A stretch of DNA of 29,863 nt, taken from NCBI GenBank assembly GCA_018333395.1, contig JAGXSQ010000045.1, positions 1 through 29,863 on the forward strand. Direction: 5' to 3'. The DNA comes from Dethiobacter sp. Its GTDB lineage: Bacteria > Bacillota_D > Dethiobacteria > Dethiobacterales > Dethiobacteraceae. The notes beneath the pieces are model-generated. The model was not told where the DNA came from. It saw only the letters and a program-made list of their open reading frames with translations, and ran no database searches. Position 1 is the stretch's first letter. The number at the start of each line of letters is the position of its first letter. This document shows, piece by piece, positions 8,402-16,307 of this stretch. The translations under genes were made by a program, and so were the position numbers.

Positions 8402-11362
8402 CTATGGTTTGGAGGCCATTTCCCTGACACGCTCAGGCGTAAACAGCGCACCGGCCACGCGAACCGTTAGAAATCGGCCCAGATAAAAGACAGACGCTAT
8501 AGCCAGGTAAATTAGGGCCACTAATAGCAGCCAAGCCAAGGGTCCATCAACGAAAAGTTCTGCGGCCCTTTCCATTACCAACTGGAGGAAAACTACTAAA
8601 GCGGCAACCCCGGTAGCCGCCAGGCCAATTGGAAACCTGATTTTTTTGGCCGTTGGCGCCGCTGTCGGCAACGTTACTTTTACCGGCAGCGACTGTTGGC
8701 TGGAGGATGCAAAAACCTGTACCAAGGCGGCGACAATACTAGCTGCTGTTAAGACAAACAAGAAAAAAGCAGCCGGATAGGCAAAGATTCCTAGCCCCGG
8801 CACATACCAAGGCAATAGTTCCCCATAAAGAATAATAAGAGTGGCCGGCACGGCAACTAAGCCCGCCAAGGCCAGGGCTGCCGGCGCTTTTAGTGTCCGT
8901 CCGCGGCGCAAGAGCTCTTTTCTGAGCAGGTACACCATACAGGTCAGGGTTAAAGGCAATAAAAGAGCCATATGCCCAAGCCACCGCTCCAGGGCAAATA
9001 ACTGCCTTACAACTTCTATAACAGACTGCTCGTAGTCAGTGATTACCCTGATAATCCTAATACTGTCGAGGGTGACATACCCTACCGCCAAAAAAGCCGC
9101 AGCGGCGGTAAGATACCCTGCGGCAACCGGGGTTGCACGCAGGAGGTAAAAGGTTACCGCCAGGCAGAGCACATAGACCATGGCTGAGAAAAGCAAAACA
9201 TCCAGCCCCCTGGGCCATTGCTGGTAAGGCAATGTAACCGCCGCCAGGGCGAAAAGTAAGAAAAGCAACACGGCGCCGGCCAGTCCATAGACAACGCCCG
9301 CGGAAAAGGCCATGCCTTTCTCCTCCCGGCGCCTACCGTTTGCGCCCTGAAAAAACGCCTCAGGTAAAACGCGCGCCTGGTGAAAAACAAGAATCGTCAG
9401 CACGGCTGTCACGACCGTTATAAATCCCATCATAAAGATCATGCCGGCGGTGCTTCCTAAGTGGTAATACCAGGGCAGGGGATAAACCAGCCCCTTAATC
9501 AATTCACTATTAGACATGGTAAGCCTGACGGCCAGGAGAGAGAGGGCCAAAAACAACACTGTGGCCAGTGCCGGCCCGAAACTAAATAGTAGCCGGGCAC
9601 TTTTAAGGTTAACCGCAGCCAGGAAAGTGAGGGTATGAGCGAGCACAAAGGGCAAGCCAAAGGCGATAAAGAGCAGTAAAAGCCACGCCGATAATGCCAG
9701 AAAAGCGTCAGCCAGGAGCGATAAATAATACCCTGAAATGGAGCCTTTGGCGTCACTTCCCGTGAGCAGCCTGCTGCCTTGGGGCAGCAAGTGGTTTGCC
9801 GCCCCCGCGCTAAACTCCTGCCACCCTAGCTTCTGCTTATCCTCTAAGGTTTTTTCAACTAGCTCCACCCTGCTTGATAAAAGGTCCCAGACGTAAGCCG
9901 CCATAGTAGCGTTACGGCTCTCCAGGGAGAAATAGATTTTGTTTCCCAGGTGACTTGGATGTTGGGCAAACCTGATGGCGCTGATTTCCGTGTAATCGGC
10001 AGGGCGCCATTCGTGTAGGCTTAAGATATGATGCCTCTCCTCGAAAATGTCAAATAAAACCAACTCTTCCTGCGAGCCATAAGCGACAAAGCGTCTTTGA
10101 GCCATTAGCCCGGCGGGGCGAAAAACAAGCGGGCTGTCTTTTGGCAATACTTCTGCTAAGTAGGGGTTCAGATAGCCCTCGTGTCGGCTGATCTGCCCAA
10201 AATGCCAACCAGCCGGCCAGCCATTCATGAGTTGGTGGACAGGTGACACATCTCCGGGAGCTGGAGCTACAAATTCAGTTACTACTCCCGGGCCAGATGC
10301 TGGGGGAGATGCTGGCGCCGGGTCCGGCTCTCTTGGCGTTATACTCTCGACAACCCGGATTTCCCCGGTGTCCAATGTAACGCTATAGGTGTGACGCTCA
10401 AGTTGCCAGAATGATTCCGGCAGATTGCGGTCCAGCGTAAAATAAACTTTCTTTTCATGCAGGTTGATGGCCAAAGTGATGTTGCCGGCCATCTGCAGAT
10501 ACTTCTGAGGGAAAAGGGTTGCAAGGTCAAGGCGATGGGTTTTCCCCGGAAGCAGCTCAACTAAATATAAATCCGTCTCGGTAGCAGCGGCTATTAGGCG
10601 GAGAGCAGGCAAGGACCACGACGGCCTGGCCAGATAGTAATCCAAAGGCTTCAGTTCAAACAGCTTGTTCTCCGCCTGATCGCAGACAACATAGGATAAC
10701 ACGCCTCTTTCCCAGACGGCGAGCAAGCCCTGCACTTCCGACGAACCCCAATTCATTAAAGGAGGCCTAAATTCCAGACGCCTCTTGATGAAAGCCTGGT
10801 ATTCCGGGCTGGTTTTGACCTGAGCCAGGGTTTCTGCATCCTCTATGGTCAGTGGCGCCGGGCTTTGTTCCCCAAGGCGCGGCAAAAGGAGCACCAGAGC
10901 CAGCAAGTCCTTAAAAGAAGTTAGTGTTGTGTCAATCATATAGGCCCGGCCCAGGTTCTCTGTCCGATAGATACCGCCGGCGGGTCCCCCTGAAGGAAAG
11001 CCGGAAACCAAGGCCACGGCAGGGGTAAAGGATAGCTCTGTCGCAGACGGCGAAAGGGCCTTAAAAGCATCCGCTTGGTGCCTGACCCTGACCAGCAAGA
11101 GTGGGTACCGGCTATCCAGCTTGCCGGCCTTGTGCAAAGCCAAAAAAACATGCTCCAGAACATGCGCGTCTTGCTGCAACCTGGCCTTGATCGGCGCCGT
11201 TCCCTCGCTGCCATCCTCGGCAGAGAAAGATATATAGACAGCCTGCTCACGGCCCGCTATGATGGACGCTGTTGGCAAAGCGGCTGAGGCCGGAACAGGT
11301 ACCACTAAAACAATAGACAACAACAGCATGATTGCGACCAGGAACAACCTTAAAATTTTCAC
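8402..11362 (-). CDS. Large secreted/membrane protein of unknown function (986 aa)
   Basis: I do not recognise this protein. It starts at GTG 11362 behind GGAGGAGG at 11378-11371. Residues 1-27 form a signal peptide (basic start, long hydrophobic core, cleavage likely after ASA27). Residues 28-540 look extracytoplasmic and soluble, with many short beta-like stretches such as KIYFSL and LVLFDIF that suggest a propeller-like or sensor fold, split by a Pro/Ala-rich linker at about 343-372. Residues 545-980 hold about 11-12 predicted membrane helices with short loops, ending in a basic tail. No catalytic or transport signature is apparent. It stands alone between larC (convergent) and the ATPase insert (divergent). 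A large sensor/permease or a polymer-handling protein are both possible; neither is supported by a motif. Confidence 0.85.
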   Translation of the reverse strand: MKILRLFLVAIMLLLSIVLVVPVPASAALPTASIIAGREQAVYISFSAEDGSEGTAPIKARLQQDAHVLEHVFLALHKAGKLDSRYPLLLVRVRHQADAFKALSPSATELSFTPAVALVSGFPSGGPAGGIYRTENLGRAYMIDTTLTSFKDLLALVLLLPRLGEQSPAPLTIEDAETLAQVKTSPEYQAFIKRRLEFRPPLMNWGSSEVQGLLAVWERGVLSYVVCDQAENKLFELKPLDYYLARPSWSLPALRLIAAATETDLYLVELLPGKTHRLDLATLFPQKYLQMAGNITLAINLHEKKVYFTLDRNLPESFWQLERHTYSVTLDTGEIRVVESITPREPDPAPASPPASGPGVVTEFVAPAPGDVSPVHQLMNGWPAGWHFGQISRHEGYLNPYLAEVLPKDSPLVFRPAGLMAQRRFVAYGSQEELVLFDIFEERHHILSLHEWRPADYTEISAIRFAQHPSHLGNKIYFSLESRNATMAAYVWDLLSSRVELVEKTLEDKQKLGWQEFSAGAANHLLPQGSRLLTGSDAKGSISGYYLSLLADAFLALSAWLLLLFIAFGLPFVLAHTLTFLAAVNLKSARLLFSFGPALATVLFLALSLLAVRLTMSNSELIKGLVYPLPWYYHLGSTAGMIFMMGFITVVTAVLTILVFHQARVLPEAFFQGANGRRREEKGMAFSAGVVYGLAGAVLLFLLFALAAVTLPYQQWPRGLDVLLFSAMVYVLCLAVTFYLLRATPVAAGYLTAAAAFLAVGYVTLDSIRIIRVITDYEQSVIEVVRQLFALERWLGHMALLLPLTLTCMVYLLRKELLRRGRTLKAPAALALAGLVAVPATLIILYGELLPWYVPGLGIFAYPAAFFLFVLTAASIVAALVQVFASSSQQSLPVKVTLPTAAPTAKKIRFPIGLAATGVAALVVFLQLVMERAAELFVDGPLAWLLLVALIYLAIASVFYLGRFLTVRVAGALFTPERVREMASKP

Positions 11363-11624
11363 GCGCCCCTCCTCCTAAACTCTGCCGCTAGATAATACTC
11401 TTCTAACCGGTTTAAACCCCTAACTTTAGAGTCTATTCCCCTTATTCTCGCGAATACGCAGGATTTCAAAAAACAACTAAAAATTTTTTCCATTCAACGT
11501 CAATAGAGGCGGCAGCTTCACATGGCATTACCAGTAAAATTGCGACTGGACAAATTCAGAAGACCCCCACAACCAACTTGAAGGCATTATTTACCAGCCT
11601 TACAACGATGAATGGGGTGATTAA
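11363..11624. other. Intergenic region with a truncated coding remnant
   Basis: This stretch upstream of the 986-residue gene is noticeably AT-richer than its surroundings. It contains the 10-bp palindrome GGTTTAAACC at 11409-11418. For the minus-strand gene I see only weak hexamer pairs, none convincing. On the plus strand, a frame open from 11538 to the TAA at 11622-11624 encodes about 28 residues ending YNDEWGD, which reads like the tail of a lost gene because the next ORF starts directly on its stop (TAAATG). Confidence 0.4.
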
Positions 11625-11823
11625 ATGCTCGGGTATTGGCGAGCGCATGATCAGTTTCAGGTGTGGCTGGAGAATAAATTGTTGTCGTTCCTTCCTGAAC
11701 ACGAAAAGCAAATTCGGTCTTACGCCGACATTCCGGAGAAGGTTTATGTCCTTGATATAGATAGTATGTTAGAACACCATATCCCTGTCAACGCCCTTCT
11801 CCTTCAATGGCGGAAAAATTGTC

Positions 11824-11852
11824 TTGACACTGCGATTCGTCTGATTTATAAT
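11824..11852 (+). promoter_or_regulatory. Perfect-consensus sigma-A promoter for the DUF4143 ATPase
   Basis: TTGACA (11824-11829), a 17-base spacer, and TATAAT (11847-11852) match the sigma-A consensus exactly. Transcription would start near 11859, about 29 bases before the ATG at 11888. The -10 element straddles the end of the left arm of a 15-bp dyad, so access to this very strong promoter is probably controlled. Confidence 0.8.
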
Positions 11853-11875
11853 TCAAATCGAAATCAGACGAATCG
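11833..11875. repeat. 15-bp perfect inverted repeat overlapping the ATPase promoter
   Basis: The left arm 11833-11847 (CGATTCGTCTGATTT) and right arm 11861-11875 (AAATCAGACGAATCG) are perfect complements around a 13-base centre holding most of the TATAAT. Because the left arm lies upstream of the expected transcription start, the pair acts as a DNA-level dyad for transcripts from this promoter, most simply an operator. Only a read-through transcript could fold it as an RNA hairpin. Confidence 0.8.
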
Positions 11876-11887
11876 GGAAGTGGTCAC

Positions 11888-13117
11888 ATGTACATTAGAA
11901 GGCATATCGAGGACACCATTCGACGGGTATCCGGGATGTACCCTGCGGTGATTGTAACGGGTCCGCGACAAGTGGGAAAGACAACGGTACTAAAACAGGT
12001 CTGCAAGGATATTCCATACATTACCCTTGATGACCCCGGAATTATGGAGTATGCAAAAACAGAAAGCGCCTTGTTTTTTAAAACCTATGCTCCGCCGGTT
12101 GTTTTGGATGAAGTTCAATATGCGCCGGAATTATTTCCGTATATCAAGATGATGGCGGATGAAACGAAAGAGAAAAGATTGTTTTATATGACAGGTTCCC
12201 AAACTTTCCAGCTCATGAAAAATGTTACCGAATCATTGGCGGGAAGAATAGGCGTTCTGCAAATGCTGGGGTTATCCTTAAGGGAAATTGTGGGGAGAGA
12301 GGACAGTACGCCTTTCGTGCCCACTTCTGAGTACATTGAGAATACAGGAAAGGAGGTTAAAGACGTTTCACAGCAGGATATTTGGCAGATTATACACAGA
12401 GGCTCCATGCCCCGGCTGTACCATGAAAATATTGACGACCACTTCTGGCGGCAGTTCTATGGGGACTACATCAGAACATATCTAGAGCGGGATGTACGGG
12501 CGCTGGCCCAAATAGGGGATCATACCGCTTTTTTGCAGTTTATGCGGCTGCTTGCCGCAGCGACAGGACAAATGCTGAACTATTCACGGATGGCAAAGGA
12601 TATCGGCAAATCCGTAGATACGGTAAAAAGCTGGGTATCCACCTTGCGAACGTCGGGAATCGTTTTTTTGCTGCCGCCCTATTACCATAACTTTAACAAA
12701 CGCATCGTCAAAACGCCAAAGATATACTTTATGGATACCGGACTCGCAAGCTATCTTGCCGGCTGGTATACTCACGAGCAGCTGCAGTTTGGCGCTATGA
12801 GCGGCGCGATATTTGAAACCTTTGTTGTATCCGAGGTCATCAAGGGGTATTATAATCAAGGCTACGATGACCTTTGCTTCAGTTATTACCGGGATAAGGA
12901 CATGAATGAAATAGACCTGATTATTGAAAGTAACGGCGTTCTGTATCCAATGGAGATTAAGAAAACAGGCCATCCCAGCAAACAGGATATAAAGGCCTTT
13001 GTTAAGCTCGAAGGCAATGAACAAAGGCCTGTTGGCGAGGGCGGGCTCATCTGCCTGGTGGAGGCCGTGAGACATTTAACCCCAAAGAGCAGAGCTATTC
13101 CGATTCGATATATATAA
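11888..13117 (+). CDS. AAA+ ATPase with DUF4143 domain (AAA_14 family)
   Basis: A 409-residue protein of the AAA_14/DUF4143 group. Walker A is GPRQVGKT at 25-32, Walker B VVLDEVQ at 71-77, and a sensor-1-like TGSQ is at 102-105. DUF4143 starts near 188 (YGDYIRTYLERDV), includes a winged-helix-like stretch at about 228-256, and ends in a PD-(D/E)XK-like fold: Glu310 (AIFETFVVSEV), Asp343 (EIDLII) and Glu356-x-Lys358 (PMEIKKT). These genes are widespread, patchily distributed and of unclear function; an ATP-driven nuclease or defence role is a guess. The ATG follows GGGAAG. The gene has its own promoter, is AT-richer than its neighbours and breaks the gene order, so I infer horizontal acquisition. 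Confidence 0.88.
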   Translation: MYIRRHIEDTIRRVSGMYPAVIVTGPRQVGKTTVLKQVCKDIPYITLDDPGIMEYAKTESALFFKTYAPPVVLDEVQYAPELFPYIKMMADETKEKRLFYMTGSQTFQLMKNVTESLAGRIGVLQMLGLSLREIVGREDSTPFVPTSEYIENTGKEVKDVSQQDIWQIIHRGSMPRLYHENIDDHFWRQFYGDYIRTYLERDVRALAQIGDHTAFLQFMRLLAAATGQMLNYSRMAKDIGKSVDTVKSWVSTLRTSGIVFLLPPYYHNFNKRIVKTPKIYFMDTGLASYLAGWYTHEQLQFGAMSGAIFETFVVSEVIKGYYNQGYDDLCFSYYRDKDMNEIDLIIESNGVLYPMEIKKTGHPSKQDIKAFVKLEGNEQRPVGEGGLICLVEAVRHLTPKSRAIPIRYI

Positions 13118-13149
13118 TTTCAGATTTCCGCCCTAGCGGAGTCCGGAAG

Positions 13150-13965
13150 CTACTTTGCCAAAGTTTTTCCTATTGCTTCGTTAAGGGAGCCGGTGCGGTA
13201 CCCGGCCAGGTCAAGACTGACGTAGATAAAGCCCAGTTCCCGGAAACGCTCCACCATGGCTGTCGCCTGAGCGACAGCTTCTGCCAGCCGTTCACGGGGA
13301 AGTTCGATACGAGCCGTGTCACCGTGGTGCCGGACACGCAGTTGGTTAAAGCCTAGTTGCCGCAAAAACCGCTCCGCCGCAGCCACTTGGGCTACTTTTT
13401 CTTTGGTGATCGGCTGGCCGTACGGAAATCGAGAGGAAAGGCAGGCCATGGCCGGCTTGTCCCAGTTGGGCAGGCCAAACTCCCGGGCCAGCAGGCGCAC
13501 CTCTTCTTTGGTGAAGCCCGCCTCACGCAGGGGGCTTCTTACACCAAGCTCCGCGGCTGCTTTCGTCCCCGGACGCCAGTCTCCTGTGTCGTCGACGTTG
13601 GAGCCGTCGGCCACGATACGGTAACCTTTCTCTTGGCCAAGCGCCGCCAGCTTGCCAAACAGCTCCGACTTGCAGTAATAACACCGCTCGGGTGGGTTTT
13701 CAGCAAAGCCCGCGATGCGGAGCTCCTCTGTTTCCAGCGTCAGATGAGCAACATTAAGAGCAGTAGCTACCTGACGCGCCACGGCCAGCTCCTCCGGCAG
13801 GTAAGTTTCAGAAACGGCGGTGGCTGCCAGCACTTTCTCTCCCAGGGCCGCGCTGGCGGCAGCAAGCAGCACCGAGGAGTCGACACCGCCGGAAAAGGCC
13901 ACCACGACGCTGCCCATTTCTTTCAGAATGTTCTCCAGTCGCTTTTTTTTCTCCGCTAGCGTCAT
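13150..13965 (-). CDS. larE: ATP-dependent sacrificial sulfur transferase LarE
   Basis: A 271-residue PP-loop ATPase of the LarE family. It adenylates a pyridine dicarboxylate mononucleotide and delivers sulfur to it, the step before LarC in nickel-pincer cofactor synthesis. The PP-loop SGGVDSS is at 25-31. Cys175 (PAMACLSSRFPYG) aligns with the sacrificial Cys176 of L. plantarum LarE. Cys95 and Cys98 (RCYYCK) add two further cysteines, the number needed for a [4Fe-4S]-dependent LarE, which is a possibility rather than a conclusion. The start ATG overlaps the YibE/F stop (ATGA), so the two are coupled. larC lies about 5 kb away on the other strand; larA and larB are absent from the window. 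Confidence 0.9.
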   Translation of the reverse strand: MTLAEKKKRLENILKEMGSVVVAFSGGVDSSVLLAAASAALGEKVLAATAVSETYLPEELAVARQVATALNVAHLTLETEELRIAGFAENPPERCYYCKSELFGKLAALGQEKGYRIVADGSNVDDTGDWRPGTKAAAELGVRSPLREAGFTKEEVRLLAREFGLPNWDKPAMACLSSRFPYGQPITKEKVAQVAAAERFLRQLGFNQLRVRHHGDTARIELPRERLAEAVAQATAMVERFRELGFIYVSLDLAGYRTGSLNEAIGKTLAK

Positions 13966-15146
13966 GACATTCTCTCCAAGTTTTGTTTCTTCTGTTCCTT
14001 GCGGCCGACTCGAAACAGGAGCAGACCGGCCGTCAGGGCGGTAAGAGGAATGGTCGCCACCAAGCCAATGCTACCGGCCAGCGCCCTGACCACCTCGGTC
14101 GCCACCAGATCTGAATTAATAACCGTCTGCCAGGGCGTGAGGTTACCCATAAACAGAAGCAGCAACGGCATAGTCGAGCCGACGTAAGCCAAGATTAGCG
14201 TATTGGCCATCGTCCCCATCACGTCGCGACCCACGTTCATAGCCGAACCAACCAGCTCTTTAAAGCCCAGACGCGGGTTGGCACAACGGATCTCATGCAT
14301 AGCCGCAGCAATAGACATGGCCACGTCCATCACTGCGCCAAGAGAACCGACGATAATGCCGGCAAAAAGCAGGCCGCGCACGTCCAAGGGGCCGCTTTCC
14401 ATGTAGAGCAGCATCTGCGCCTCTTCACTAGAGAAACCGGTCAGCCGCACCGCACCGCCGACAATCAGAGCCAGCAACCCGGCCACCACCACGCCACCTA
14501 TCGTGCCAACCACGGCAGCGACCGTCTTCCAGTGCAAGCCGCCTACAAGACCCATTGTCACTAGCGTAACGCCTGAGGCTACCAAGATAGTCATCGCAAT
14601 GGGTGAGTAGCCGGCGAGCAGCAACGGCAGCAAAATTTGGAACACAGCAAAGATAGTGACTGCTAGGGTGAACACCGTAGCCAATCCCTTACGCCGGCCC
14701 ACCAGAAGCAAGGCCAGAACAAACACGCCGGCCAAAAGGTAAAGGTAAGTATCGCGGGCAAAGTCCTGCAGGTAGATTTGTTGCAGCCTACCCGCCTCAT
14801 CAACTTCTCCCCAGAGGATTACCTGGCGCCCCGGCGTCAGGTAAAGGTCGAAAAGCGGATGCCCCATTAACGAGTTGAGCAGCTTAAACTGCTGACCCCG
14901 GTACTGTCCACGCGTAACTTCGATGGTAGCTAGCTGTTCTTTTTTTACAAAATTACGGACGGCCTCCTCAGGCTCCAAGTCTTCTACCTGAATTACGCGT
15001 CCACGCAACGGCACAGTTTCTGTATTTTCACCAAACTGCGGGACAGCAGCCCACGCCGCACTGGATGACAAGGTAATTGTGGCCCACAGCATGAACACCG
15101 ACAAAAATAAGACCGGACTCCGCACGACCCTTGTTCTGGTCGGCAA
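13962..15146 (-). CDS. YibE/F-like multi-pass membrane protein
   Basis: About 394 residues. An N-terminal signal or anchor helix (ending ...SSSAAWAA) is followed by an extracytoplasmic part of about 100 residues, then seven to eight membrane helices with the YibE/F hallmarks (ESGPLDVRGLLFAGIIVGSLGAVMDVAMSI-type region and SAMNVGRDVMGTMANTLILAYVG-type region, in the second half). The function of the family is unknown, though it is usually considered a permease-like protein. I prefer TTG at 15146, six bases behind GGGAGGG; an alternative TTG at 15167 overlaps the fur stop and an ATG lies at 15161. It is coupled to larE by ATGA overlap and follows fur closely, so a fur-yibEF-larE operon is likely, hinting at metal handling. 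Confidence 0.85.
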   Translation of the reverse strand: MPTRTRVVRSPVLFLSVFMLWATITLSSSAAWAAVPQFGENTETVPLRGRVIQVEDLEPEEAVRNFVKKEQLATIEVTRGQYRGQQFKLLNSLMGHPLFDLYLTPGRQVILWGEVDEAGRLQQIYLQDFARDTYLYLLAGVFVLALLLVGRRKGLATVFTLAVTIFAVFQILLPLLLAGYSPIAMTILVASGVTLVTMGLVGGLHWKTVAAVVGTIGGVVVAGLLALIVGGAVRLTGFSSEEAQMLLYMESGPLDVRGLLFAGIIVGSLGAVMDVAMSIAAAMHEIRCANPRLGFKELVGSAMNVGRDVMGTMANTLILAYVGSTMPLLLLFMGNLTPWQTVINSDLVATEVVRALAGSIGLVATIPLTALTAGLLLFRVGRKEQKKQNLERMS

Positions 15147-15163
15147 ACAATTCCCTCCCATGC

Positions 15164-15661
15164 TCAATCAGTTTGTAAGGCATTTTTTTGTGCTAGACAA
15201 TGATTGCAGTAGCCGTAAAACTGCACACGATGGTCCACTATACGGAAACCATGCTCCCCTTCAATCAAGTCTTCCAACTGATGAAGCAAATCTTCCTTAA
15301 CTTCTAAAATCTGGCTGCAGTTGAGGCAGACCAAGTGATGATGGTGGTGCCTAGACTGCAGGTGACTCAGTTCGTAGCGGCTGCGGCCGTCACCAAAGTG
15401 GAGTTTGTGCAGAATATGCAATTCCTCCAACAGATCAAGCGTCCGGTAAACAGTAGCCAGACCAATTTCCGGATCCAGATCTTTGGACAGCGCATATAAT
15501 TCTTCCGCGCTAAGATGCCTATCCGTGTTTTCCAGCAACGTCTGCAAGATAACACGGCGCTGGGGGGTCATTTTATGCTCCTTAAACTGCTCCCGAAAGG
15601 TTTCCAGCTTCTTTTGCACCGGTTTCACCTCACTCGAATCATCTGAGGAGTATAGTAGCAT
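15164..15661 (-). CDS. fur: Fur-family metal-responsive repressor
   Basis: A 165-residue Fur-type regulator. The winged helix (about 30-95) includes MTPQRRVIL and GLATVYRTLDLLEE. It is followed by the metal-binding HHHHHLVC, the structural zinc pairs Cys112/Cys115 (CLNC) and Cys152/Cys155 (CNHC). The dimer region (EDLLHQLEDLIEGEHGFRIVDHRVQFYG) is closer to B. subtilis Fur than to PerR or Zur. I chose ATG 15661, five bases behind GAGG and downstream of a consensus promoter; the longest open frame begins at 15727, before the transcription start, and is not real. Its first ten residues are an unusual short tail. Given larE downstream, Ni or Zn sensing cannot be excluded. Confidence 0.9.
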   Translation of the reverse strand: MLLYSSDDSSEVKPVQKKLETFREQFKEHKMTPQRRVILQTLLENTDRHLSAEELYALSKDLDPEIGLATVYRTLDLLEELHILHKLHFGDGRSRYELSHLQSRHHHHHLVCLNCSQILEVKEDLLHQLEDLIEGEHGFRIVDHRVQFYGYCNHCLAQKNALQTD

Positions 15662-15692
15662 AAGCGCCTCGCTTCTATCCTTTGCCGTGTTT

Positions 15693-15721
15693 ATTATATA
15701 GGAGGCCTGTTTTTTTTGCAA
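15693..15721 (-). promoter_or_regulatory. Sigma-A promoter of the fur-yibEF-larE operon
   Basis: On the minus strand TTGCAA (15721-15716), 17 bases, then TATAAT (15698-15693). It lies between the spoIIR stop and fur and places transcription start near 15686, which fixes the fur start at 15661. The spacer contains a run of eight A bases. No classical Fur box (7-1-7 TGATAAT type) is visible over it. Confidence 0.8.
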
Positions 15722-15728
15722 CCGCAAC

Positions 15729-16307
15729 TTACGGCCGGTGGGAGCGACGACCCCACCATTCCAGCAGACGAGAGCGGGGAGTCAGAGAAACAGTTTTCCC
15801 GGCCGCGGCCTGTATGAAGTCTTCTTGCGTCAGTTCGACAAAGCAAAGAGGAGGGAAAAGCACGCACCACCAATTTTGGCCGCCGCCCTCGCCAAGGTCA
15901 ATCGCCAGCGCCTTGTAGCGTCCCGCGTGGAAAATGAGGTCCCCGTAAGTCCGGGTGGGGAAATCAGCCTCGCTAAGCCTGGCGTTGACCACATAGTCAA
16001 AGCCCGCGCGGCGCACGGCCGACGCCGCCTGCCAAACCACTTCCGGCAGTGCCTGCCCGACGATGATTTCCGCCTCCGCCATGTTGCCAGCCTCGTGCAG
16101 CTTGGCCTCCAGCGTCTGCAGAACCGTATTTCTTATCGTCATTTTTAGCTCCTGGTCAGCCGGGAAGTCGCTGTTAGCCCTAATATGCAGTCGCAGATAA
16201 CCTGCGATAGCAGGCGATGCCGCCCCGCTGCGGAGGGCCGTAACGGTAGCCGCCAGTGAGAGCACCAGCAGCATTACCAATAAAAGTACCTTCGTTTTAT
16301 TAGGCAT
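15729..16307 (-). CDS. spoIIR: Stage II sporulation protein R
   Basis: A 192-residue SpoIIR, the forespore-made secreted signal that triggers SpoIIGA to process pro-sigma-E in the mother cell. An N-terminal hydrophobic segment (about 6-26) serves as export signal. Characteristic motifs are RLHIRANSDFPADQELK (39-55) and the segment FHAGRYKAL...GQNWWCVLFPPLCFV (about 126-157). ATG 16307 overlaps the last eight bases of sigG, so the pair is coupled. In B. subtilis spoIIR belongs to the sigma-F regulon; here a sigma-F-like promoter in front of sigG would serve both. Confidence 0.94.
   Translation of the reverse strand: MPNKTKVLLLVMLLVLSLAATVTALRSGAASPAIAGYLRLHIRANSDFPADQELKMTIRNTVLQTLEAKLHEAGNMAEAEIIVGQALPEVVWQAASAVRRAGFDYVVNARLSEADFPTRTYGDLIFHAGRYKALAIDLGEGGGQNWWCVLFPPLCFVELTQEDFIQAAAGKTVSLTPRSRLLEWWGRRSHRP

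Larger units (their letters stand above)
11625..11951 (+). pseudogene. Fragment of an unrecognised gene, probably truncated by the ATPase module
   Basis: The ATG follows GGGGTG with six bases of spacing and directly abuts the stop of the remnant frame upstream, so it looks like the second gene of a former coupled pair. Roughly the first 66 residues look like real protein (aromatic and charged, including VYVLDIDSMLEHH). After about base 11820 the frame runs into the promoter and dyad of the next gene and then reads that gene out of frame until 11951, so the last 40 residues are probably meaningless. I cannot assign a family; a transposase or toxin-antitoxin remnant is possible. The plausible coding part ends near 11820. 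Confidence 0.35.

Noticed and set aside
13127..13140. Small hairpin TCCGC-CCTA-GCGGA between the ATPase and larE as terminator
   Set aside because: Only a 5-bp stem and no T-run on either strand; too weak to call.
15662..15727. Longer fur start at 15727
   Set aside because: The consensus promoter at 15721-15693 would lie inside the coding region; ATG 15661 has a ribosome site downstream of the transcription start.
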